Assembly: GCA_035913415.1 (NCBI GenBank)
Contig: JAMIIV010000159.1
Coordinates: 1-64,000, forward strand
Length of the DNA stretch: 64,000 nucleotides
Reading direction: 5' to 3'
Source of the DNA: UBA5070 sp035913415
GTDB taxonomy: Bacteria; Fibrobacterota; Fibrobacteria; UBA5070
In this document: in pieces, positions 41,080 through 47,745 of the stretch
How positions within the stretch are numbered: the first letter of the stretch is position 1
Layout of the letters: every line of letters begins with the position of its first letter
Position numbers and translations under genes: made by a program
Notes under the pieces: generated by a model
What the model was told of the DNA's origin: nothing
The model's input: the letters and a program-made list of their open reading frames with translations, nothing else
The model's database searches: none

Positions 41080-42723
41080 TCAGCGGGTCGCGGGTGTCGC
41101 CACCAGGCGCGACCGTCCACCTTCGCGCACGATCCACGTTCCAGGTCCGAAGGATTCGCGCAACCGCTGCGACAGCAATTCCCCCGAGCGCAGATCGAGC
41201 GCCCCTACTCGCCGGCCGGCCAGGGTATGCACCAAAAATTGTCCGAGCGGCCCGGTGTCGGGGCGGCCCACGACGGAGGTCGGATCGAGGGCCACCAGGC
41301 GTACGTCGTCGAGGATGACGTCTCCCGCTTCGAGCCCCAGGTTGAACACCACCCGCGCCGCGGGATCGGAGGCGCCGTCCATCCGGAAGGTCCAGGAATG
41401 CACCTTCGGCTCGGTGCCCAATTCCAAAAGGCGCCGCGAATGGCTGGTCCACGGCGAGGCGTCGTGCTCCACCGACACGTCGATGGAGCGGGCCACGCTC
41501 GCCTTCGCCGTGAACTCCACCTGGTAGGTTCGCCCCGTCTCCAGGCCGAACCCCGATTGCAGCACCTGCACGTTCCAGCGCTCTTCGCCTCCGGAAGCGA
41601 CTCCGGCCGTCACCGCTCCTCCCGTCTTCGCACCCGCCCCCGAGGCGGTGCCCAGGTAGTTGGGGCCATCCCAACCCACTCCCCCCGCCGCGAAGTCGCC
41701 GTCCACCAGCAGATCGCCGGCGGGGCGGAACCAGGCTTCCAGGGTGCGGTCGCTGGACATGGAAACACCCGTGTCGGGGCGCGAGCCACCACCCGCCCAC
41801 CGGGCGAAGCTCCAGCCTGTCGCGGGCACCGCCGTGACCTGCGCCGTCTCGGTGCGGTCCCACGAGGTCTTCGCCGGTGCGACGTCGATGCGCCCCCGAC
41901 CCACGGTCTTCGTTCCCATGGTGGTGGGGCCGCTCGGGTCCTGCTGGTAGACCCGCACCCAATCGACCTTCATCGTCTGGGGGAAGATGGCATCGTCCAC
42001 GCCTTGGGTGCCCCCCCAACTGCCTCCGACCGCGATGTTCAGGATCAGGTGGAATCGCTGGTCGAACGGCCACACGGCCGGGCCAGTCCCTTCGTTGCGG
42101 AAGGTGAAGAGCACAACGTCGTCGATGTAGTACTCCACCCGATCGGGGTACCAATCCAGACGGTAGACGTGCCAGTTCGTGGAAGGCGAAGACACGAGGC
42201 GGTTGTTGCCCTTGTTCGTGCCGATGGAGTGGTTGTAGGCCTGCGTGTGGATGTTCGAGTGGATGCGATCGGGATCGTAGCCGACGTTTTCCATGATGTC
42301 CAACTCACCCGACTTCGGCCAGTCGCCGTATTTCCAATCGGTGGGCAAAAGCCAGATCGCCGGCCACACGCCGCGTCCGGTGGGAAGCAGCGCCTTGACC
42401 TCGACCCGTCCGTACAGCCAGTCGCCTTTGCCGCGGGTGACCAGGCGCGCCGAAGTGTACGAGCGTGTGTCCCACGGCTCGCGCCGGGCTTCGATGACCA
42501 GATTGCCACCCTCCTGACGCGCGTTTTCCAGGCGTTTGTCGGTGTAGAACTCCTGCTCGTTGTTCCCCCAACCTCCCCCGCCGACGTCCCAGCTCCAACG
42601 GGAGGCATCGGGCAGGCCCGTGCCCTCGAATTCGTCGGACCAGACCAGACGCCAGGAATCGGCGGCACGCGCCGTGGCGGTCAGGCTCAGGAGGGTCGCG
42701 ATGAAGAGGGTCGAGAGGCGCAT
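41080..42723 (-). CDS. Secreted GH16 beta-glucanase with C-terminal binding module
   Basis: This is a 547-residue enzyme. It has a signal peptide (MRLSTLFIATLLSLTATARA). The GH16 domain (about 22-265) has WSDEFEGTGLPD, NNEQEFYTDKR and the catalytic ELDIMENVG: nucleophile Glu140, Asp142 and acid/base Glu145. The pattern fits laminarinases (beta-1,3- or 1,3/1,4-glucanases). A short repeat-type domain follows (about 275-335, like bacterial-repeat modules: GRGRIDVAPAKTSW). A CBM4/9-like module is at about 340-480 (LLVDGDFAAGGVGWDG...RTYQVEFTAKAS). The end is a beta tail with HTLAGRRVGALDLRSGE. GGAAGGA precedes the ATG. Confidence 0.92.
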   Translation of the reverse strand: MRLSTLFIATLLSLTATARAADSWRLVWSDEFEGTGLPDASRWSWDVGGGGWGNNEQEFYTDKRLENARQEGGNLVIEARREPWDTRSYTSARLVTRGKGDWLYGRVEVKALLPTGRGVWPAIWLLPTDWKYGDWPKSGELDIMENVGYDPDRIHSNIHTQAYNHSIGTNKGNNRLVSSPSTNWHVYRLDWYPDRVEYYIDDVVLFTFRNEGTGPAVWPFDQRFHLILNIAVGGSWGGTQGVDDAIFPQTMKVDWVRVYQQDPSGPTTMGTKTVGRGRIDVAPAKTSWDRTETAQVTAVPATGWSFARWAGGGSRPDTGVSMSSDRTLEAWFRPAGDLLVDGDFAAGGVGWDGPNYLGTASGAGAKTGGAVTAGVASGGEERWNVQVLQSGFGLETGRTYQVEFTAKASVARSIDVSVEHDASPWTSHSRRLLELGTEPKVHSWTFRMDGASDPAARVVFNLGLEAGDVILDDVRLVALDPTSVVGRPDTGPLGQFLVHTLAGRRVGALDLRSGELLSQRLRESFGPGTWIVREGGRSRLVATPATR

Positions 42724-42845
42724 GGCGCATCCTTCCGTTGGGTGAGGTTCCGACACGCTGAACCTAACGTGGCGGCCTGCGGCCCCGCGGTGCGTTCCCC
42801 CCGTTTTCCGTTGGAGCCTTTGCAACGAATCTCCCTGCCCGCCGA

Positions 42846-43433
42846 TCAGGCCCCTTTTGCCCCCATCGCTTCGGCCTGCTCCAGCCAACGCCCGCGAATT
42901 TGGGGGGTCGAGGAGCGCACCGGAGTGAAGGCGGTGGAGTTCACCGGACCCACGCCGCAGAAACCCAGGATCCCGGTGGAGAGGGATTTGAGGCCCGGCG
43001 CCCCTTGGAACCACCGATAGTACCAGGTGGGACCATCCATGGTGTACAGGATGCGCGCCGACCGCCCTTTCAGGAGCTTCTCGGGTAGCGGACTTCCCTT
43101 CCGGTAGGCGAAGGCGAAACCCGGCAGGAAGGCACGATCGACGAATCCCTTCAGGAGCGCGGGCAGATCGCTCCACCAGACCGGATGGACGAACACCAGG
43201 TGCCCTGCCTGACGGATTTCGTCCTGGGCCGCCAGCAGATCGGGCTCCAGCGAGGCTTCGTCACCGAACTTCCCGCGCTGGATCGGATCGAAGGCCAGAT
43301 CGGCCAGCACCAGGCGGCGCACGTCCAACCCCGCCGTCTTGGCGCCGCGTTCGTAGGCCTCTCCCAGGGCACGGCACAGGCTGTCGGACCTGGGGTGCCC
43401 ATCGAGGATCAGGATGCGTCGGCTCTGGTTCAT
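42846..43433 (-). CDS. NAD(P)H-dependent flavodoxin-fold oxidoreductase (quinone reductase-like)
   Basis: This is a 195-residue protein of the flavodoxin-like NAD(P)H dehydrogenase family (KefF/MdaB/NQO1 type). RRILILDGHPRSDSL is the FMN phosphate loop, HLVFVHPVWWSDLPALLKGFVDRAFLPGFAF the signature segment (as VFVHPVWW and KGFVDR), and YTMDGPTWYYR a substrate-side loop. It reduces quinones or similar electrophiles by two electrons. It stands alone with AGGAA before the ATG, divergent from the second GH16 gene. Confidence 0.9.
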   Translation of the reverse strand: MNQSRRILILDGHPRSDSLCRALGEAYERGAKTAGLDVRRLVLADLAFDPIQRGKFGDEASLEPDLLAAQDEIRQAGHLVFVHPVWWSDLPALLKGFVDRAFLPGFAFAYRKGSPLPEKLLKGRSARILYTMDGPTWYYRWFQGAPGLKSLSTGILGFCGVGPVNSTAFTPVRSSTPQIRGRWLEQAEAMGAKGA

Positions 43434-43770
43434 GGAAGTTCCTGCGAATGAGGTGAAGAAGCTCGCAATGTTGGCGATGCCTACAAATACCAAGGACTCG
43501 CCCCACCGCCACCCGGAATCGCGGTCCTGGATTTCTGGTCGGACATTCTCTCGACCCTTCTTCCTTCCTGAACTCGGCTGGCGAATCGCACCCGCGCTAC
43601 GCGCCTAGTCACGTCGCGGCAACGGCCATCCGCCCATCCTGTGCGACCCTTTCCTTGCGGCGTTGACATTTCTGCCACCGGAAATCCGTCCGCTTGGTCC
43701 GATCGTCCGGCGAAGTCGAGATGTTCGATGCGATCTTCCAGGGGTCCATTTCACTTCCGGAGCGTGCCGC
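43434..43770. other. Divergent promoter spacer
   Basis: No gene is seen in these 337 bases between the reductase and the GH16 gene. TTGACA occurs at 43663-43668 in the direction of the GH16 gene, but no matching -10 box lies 17 bases further on, so I make no promoter call. Confidence 0.35.
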
Positions 43771-44913
43771 TTGATCCTCGCCTCGTCTCGCACCGCCCTG
43801 TTCTCCCTCGTGACCACCGCGGGGGCCCTCCACGCTGCCGATCCCCTGCTTCCCGATGCCGCTCAGGCTCCCGCGCGCCCGGGCATGCACCTGCTGTGGA
43901 GCGACGAATTCGATCGCGAAGGCCCTGCGGATCCAGCAGTATGGAGCCACGAAAACGGATTCGTGCGCAACCAGGAACTGCAGTGGTACCAGCCTGCCAA
44001 CGCCGCGTGCAAAGGAGGGGTCCTGCGCATCGAGGGGCGCAAGGAGCGTGTCCCCAATCCCAAGTACGTGGCGGGCAGCACCGACTGGAAGACCAGCCGC
44101 CAGTACGCCGAATACACCTCGTCCAGCATCACGTCTTCGGGGCGCAAGACCTGGCAGTTCGGACACATCGCCGTGCGGGCACGCCTGGATGCCCAGGCCG
44201 GAAGCTGGCCCGCGATCTGGACGCTGGGGTCCCGCGGGGAGTGGCCCAGCAACGGCGAGGTCGACCTCATGGAATTCTACCAGGTGGGTGGAGTCCCCAC
44301 CCTCCTCGCCAACCTGGCTTGGGGTACCGCCACGCGCTGGCAAGCCAAGTGGAATTCCAAGACCCGCGCCTACTCCACGTTCACCGCGAAGGATCCCGAC
44401 TGGGCCCGGAGGTTCCACCTCTGGACCATGGACTGGACACGCGATTCCATCGTGTTGCGGTTGGACGGCGCTGTGATGAACGCCGCCTCGCTTGCGGGAA
44501 CGAAAAACGCCGACGGGACCAATCCCTTCCAGGATCGCTCGCAGTACATCCTCCTGAATCTCGCCATGGGCGGCAACGGCGGCGATCCTTCCCGCGCCCG
44601 CTTCCCCATGCTCTACGAAGTCGACTACGTGCGTGTGTACCAGAACGGTCCCGTCGGGACTTCGGCGCGAGACGAGTCCTCCGACTGGTCCATCCGCCCT
44701 CGAGCGGGAACACCCGGATTGTTCGTCGCCACGCGCTCCGGCTCGGAAGTCCCCGCACACCTGGAGGTCTTCGATCCGGGGGGACGCCAGGTCGCGTCGT
44801 TGGAATTCACGACAGAATCCGTCCATCTGGATTTCCGTGCGAAGGCCCGGGGCGTGTACCTGGTGCGGTTGCACGAAGGAGGAACGGTGCGTTCGACCAC
44901 GGTCGTGCGATGA
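43771..44913 (+). CDS. Secreted GH16 beta-glucanase with T9SS-type C-terminal tail
   Basis: This is a 380-residue enzyme. I start it at the TTG at 43771, which has CGGAG upstream and opens a signal peptide (LILASSRTALFSLVTTAGALHAA); an in-frame TTG at 43663 is longer but not signal-like. The GH16 domain has LLWSDEFDREG, NQELQWYQP, and the catalytic GEVDLMEF with Glu163, Asp165 and Glu168. The last 75 residues (VPAHLEVFDPGGRQVASLEF ... ARGVYLVRLHEGG) match the pattern of type IX secretion type A sorting domains: beta strands, G-R-V turn, GVYLVRL. The substrate is probably beta-1,3-glucan. Confidence 0.9.
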   Translation: MILASSRTALFSLVTTAGALHAADPLLPDAAQAPARPGMHLLWSDEFDREGPADPAVWSHENGFVRNQELQWYQPANAACKGGVLRIEGRKERVPNPKYVAGSTDWKTSRQYAEYTSSSITSSGRKTWQFGHIAVRARLDAQAGSWPAIWTLGSRGEWPSNGEVDLMEFYQVGGVPTLLANLAWGTATRWQAKWNSKTRAYSTFTAKDPDWARRFHLWTMDWTRDSIVLRLDGAVMNAASLAGTKNADGTNPFQDRSQYILLNLAMGGNGGDPSRARFPMLYEVDYVRVYQNGPVGTSARDESSDWSIRPRAGTPGLFVATRSGSEVPAHLEVFDPGGRQVASLEFTTESVHLDFRAKARGVYLVRLHEGGTVRSTTVVR

Positions 44914-45028
44914 GAAACGCAATTCGCATGCGCTAGTTTCCACCGCTTTTCCCCGCAGCAGAGGGTTGGATCCGGAATTCGGAGATGGTAGACTCCACGG
45001 AGTTCCCCCAAAGACAGAAAGGTCGCCC

Positions 45029-46588
45029 TTGGACGCCACCTCCGATTCGCCATCCCCGCTCCAGAAGCGTCTCGAGGACGCCGAGAGGAAATTCTCGGCC
45101 CTCTTCGAAAAAGGCCCCATCGGCGTGGCGTTCCACGTCATGGTCCGGGACGCTGCGGGCAAGGCCATCGACTACCGCTTCCTGGACGCCAACGAGACAT
45201 ACCAGAAGCTGACGGGGGTCGATCCCCGAGGCAAGTTGGTGACCGAGGCCTTCCCGGGGATTGAACTCGATCCCTTCGACTGGATCGGCACCTTCGGGAA
45301 CGTGGCCCTCACGGGCAGGGAAATCCGCTTCGAGCAATACCTGGTGCCCAACGACCGTTGGTACGACGTGGTCGGGTACCAATACAAACCCGACCATTTC
45401 GTGGCAGCCTTCATCGAGATCACCGAACGCAAGAAAGCCGAGTCCGAACTGCGCGACGCCAACGAACGCCTGGCCCTGGCCACCCGCGCCGGTGGGGTGG
45501 GCATCTGGGACTGGGACCTGGTCCACAACCGCCTGGTGTGGGACGAACAGATGTTCCGGCTGTACGGCATCACCAGCGACACCTTCGCCGGTGCGTACGA
45601 AGCCTGGGCCAACGGAGTTCACCCCGAATCCCGCGACTTGGCCGAAGGGGCCATCCAGGCGGCGCTGCGCGGCGAGAAGGAATACGACACCGAATTCCGC
45701 GTGCTTTGGCCCAACGGCGAAGTCCGGACCATCAAGGCCAATGGGTCGGTGTACCGCGATGCTTCGGGTACACCCGTGCGCATGCTCGGCACCAACTGGG
45801 ACATCACCGAAAGCCGCGAGGCCGCGCGCGAACTGGCCCTGTACCGCGACCACCTCGAGGAACGCATCCTGGAACGCACCGCCGAACTGGAGGCCACCAA
45901 CCAGGAACTGGAAGCCTTCACGTATTCGGTCTCACACGACCTGCGTTCCCCCTTGCGCCACATCGACGGATTCGTGGAAATGCTGGTGTCGCAGTACCGC
46001 GAGAATCTGGGCTCCGAAGGCATCCGCTTCCTGGACATCATTGCGTCGTCGGCCCGCCAGATGGGGACCCTCATCGACGACCTTCTGCGCTTTTCCCGGA
46101 CCAGCCGCCAGGAAATGCACAAATCCCCATTGGACATGGGCATGGTGGTCGAAGAGGCGCTCGACCAGGTGCGAGGAAATTGCCTCGATCGGCAGATCGA
46201 ATGGGTGGTGCCTCCCCTTCCCACCGTGGCCGGAGATGCCAACCTGCTGCGCCAGGTCTGGATCAACCTGCTGGAAAACGCCGTGAAATACACACGGCGT
46301 CAGCAGACTGCACGCATCGAGATCACCTGCACGGAGTCCGCAACGGAAACGCTGTTCGGAGTCCGCGACAACGGGGTCGGTTTCGACATGAAATACGCCA
46401 ACAAACTCTTCGGAGTCTTCCAGCGCTTGCATCGACAGGACGAATTCGAAGGCACGGGAATTGGATTGGTCACCGTGCAACGCATCGTCTTGCGGCACAA
46501 AGGTCGCATCTGGGCCGAAGCGGTTCCAGGTCAGGGAGCTACGTTCACCTTCTCCCTTCCCCACACCGAGGCCTCTCCCCATGGTTGA
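45029..46588 (+). CDS. PAS-domain sensor histidine kinase (soluble)
   Basis: This is a 519-residue kinase without membrane segments. The first PAS-like domain is at about 14-140 (FEKGPIGVAFHVMVRDAAG, ITERKKAE). The second is a PAS_3 fold at about 145-265 (GIWDWDLVHNRLVWDEQMF, ITESREAA), followed by a coiled-coil linker. HisKA has SYSVSHDLRSPLRHIDGF-like sequence (VSHDLRSPLRHI, phosphoacceptor His). The ATPase boxes are NLLENAVKYT, RDNGVGFDM and GTGIGL. The style resembles bacteriophytochrome-class kinases that signal to stand-alone receivers. The TTG at 45029 has AGAAAGG 7 bases upstream. The 3' end overlaps the receiver gene by 8 bases. Confidence 0.92.
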   Translation: MDATSDSPSPLQKRLEDAERKFSALFEKGPIGVAFHVMVRDAAGKAIDYRFLDANETYQKLTGVDPRGKLVTEAFPGIELDPFDWIGTFGNVALTGREIRFEQYLVPNDRWYDVVGYQYKPDHFVAAFIEITERKKAESELRDANERLALATRAGGVGIWDWDLVHNRLVWDEQMFRLYGITSDTFAGAYEAWANGVHPESRDLAEGAIQAALRGEKEYDTEFRVLWPNGEVRTIKANGSVYRDASGTPVRMLGTNWDITESREAARELALYRDHLEERILERTAELEATNQELEAFTYSVSHDLRSPLRHIDGFVEMLVSQYRENLGSEGIRFLDIIASSARQMGTLIDDLLRFSRTSRQEMHKSPLDMGMVVEEALDQVRGNCLDRQIEWVVPPLPTVAGDANLLRQVWINLLENAVKYTRRQQTARIEITCTESATETLFGVRDNGVGFDMKYANKLFGVFQRLHRQDEFEGTGIGLVTVQRIVLRHKGRIWAEAVPGQGATFTFSLPHTEASPHG

Positions 46589-47024
46589 ACCCAGCCCCAT
46601 CCTCCTGGCCGAGGACAACCCCTACGACGCCGAGCTCACCATGAAGGCACTGGCGGAAGCCGGTCTGGCCAATCGGATCGTCCACGTTTCCGACGGCGCC
46701 CAGGCTCTGGAGTACCTCCGACGCCAAGGCTCCTGGGCCGACCGTACCTCGGGCAATCCCGTGGTCGTCATCCTCGACATCAAGATGCCCCTGGTCGACG
46801 GCATCGAAGTCCTCGACGCGATCCGTACCGATCCCGAACTGAAGTTGCTGCCTGTCGTCATGCTGAGTTCATCCAGCGAAAAGCAGGACCTGCAGCGCAG
46901 CTACGAACTGGGCAGCAACGCCTACGTCGTGAAACCCGTCAAGTTCACCGAGTTCATCCCCGCGGTCCGCGAGATCGGCGTCTTCTGGGCGCTCATCAAC
47001 GAGAAGGCCCCCACGCTGAACTGA
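46581..47024 (+). CDS. Stand-alone receiver (Rcp1-like response regulator)
   Basis: This is a 147-residue single receiver domain. It has the acidic pair AEDNPYDAEL, the phosphoacceptor Asp in VVILDIKMPLVDG, the conserved Ser pair MLSSSSE and Lys in AYVVKPVKF. The E-D-N-P-(Y/D)-D start and F-E-E/F-I-type end are those of Rcp1-like partners of phytochrome-class kinases. It has no output domain, so it probably acts by protein contact or as a phosphorelay shuttle. It overlaps the kinase gene by 8 bases. Confidence 0.93.
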   Translation: MVEPSPILLAEDNPYDAELTMKALAEAGLANRIVHVSDGAQALEYLRRQGSWADRTSGNPVVVILDIKMPLVDGIEVLDAIRTDPELKLLPVVMLSSSSEKQDLQRSYELGSNAYVVKPVKFTEFIPAVREIGVFWALINEKAPTLN

Positions 47025-47048
47025 CCGGGACCTCGGGCAGGTTCGTTG

Positions 47049-47450
47049 TCAGCTCTCTATGAGGGAGCGCAGGCGTGCCGTGGTCTGATCGCGATCGATG
47101 CGGGAAGCGGCGACGTCGAGGGTCAACTCCTCCCAATGCGGACCATCCGAACGAGGGGAACACCCGTTCAATCGCAGGAACACCAAGCAAGAAGCGAGCG
47201 CCACACGCTTGTTCCCGTCGAGGAAAGGATGATTTCGGCACAGGAAGAAGAGGTAAGCACCTGCGACCTCCACAAGGTCGGCGTAGACCGAGGTGCCACC
47301 GAAGGTTGCCTGTGGAGCCGCCACGGCGGATTCCAGCAAAGCGGCATCACGGATGCCGTGGGCGCCACCGAACGACGCGATGACACTGTCGTGGATTGCG
47401 TGCACCGTCACGAGATCCAGATGTTCGCAGGAATCAGGGGTTGCGATCAC
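47049..47450 (-). CDS. doc: Doc/Fic-family toxin
   Basis: This is a 133-residue death-on-curing type toxin. HPFLDGNKRVAL carries the Fic motif HxFxDGNKR with catalytic His74. IRDAALLESAVAAPQATFGG and the following YLFFLCRNHPF are typical of Doc. Doc kinases phosphorylate EF-Tu and block translation; some Fic relatives AMPylate instead. The start overlaps the antitoxin stop by 4 bases, with antitoxin first. It converges with the receiver gene, 24 bases between the stop codons. Confidence 0.9.
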   Translation of the reverse strand: MIATPDSCEHLDLVTVHAIHDSVIASFGGAHGIRDAALLESAVAAPQATFGGTSVYADLVEVAGAYLFFLCRNHPFLDGNKRVALASCLVFLRLNGCSPRSDGPHWEELTLDVAASRIDRDQTTARLRSLIES

Positions 47451-47674
47451 GCCAGTCGACTCAGTGTCTTCGCGTAATCCTTGACGACGCCGGCGATCGC
47501 GTCATGGATCGAAGCCGGATCGGTGCGTGGCCGCAGAGGAGTCAGGGTCGCCGTGCCCCCCTCGTGGACTTCCAGGTTGACTTGATCCCCCACCTTGAGA
47601 TGAAGCATTTCCATCAAGGTGGAGTCGAGCAAAAGCCCTTGTGAATTGCCGATCTTCGTGATGACTTTGACCAT
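47447..47674 (-). CDS. AbrB/MazE-type antitoxin
   Basis: This is a 75-residue antitoxin. VKVITKIGNSQGLLLDSTLMEMLHLKVGDQVNL (about 2-34) is a SpoVT/AbrB-like swapped-hairpin DNA-binding domain. The C-terminal part (about 40-75) would wrap the toxin. Doc is more often paired with Phd; an AbrB-type partner is a known alternative pairing. The ATG at 47674 directly abuts a perfect palindrome and lacks a Shine-Dalgarno sequence, so the mRNA is probably leaderless and the protein autoregulated. Confidence 0.85.
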   Translation of the reverse strand: MVKVITKIGNSQGLLLDSTLMEMLHLKVGDQVNLEVHEGGTATLTPLRPRTDPASIHDAIAGVVKDYAKTLSRLA

Positions 47675-47699
47675 GGGCGTAAAACTATGTTTTACGCCC
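47675..47699 (-). promoter_or_regulatory. Perfect palindromic operator of the toxin-antitoxin operon
   Basis: GGGCGTAAAAC-TAT-GTTTTACGCCC is a perfect inverted repeat with 11-base arms and a 3-base centre. It ends exactly at the antitoxin start codon. On the minus strand it contains CATAGT/TTTTAC-type AT blocks that could form the -10 region. It is the obvious binding site for the AbrB-type antitoxin. Confidence 0.7.
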
Positions 47700-47745
47700 C
47701 AGCGGCGCAACACCCCACTCCCGCCGCCCGTGGTAGGATGAAGCC

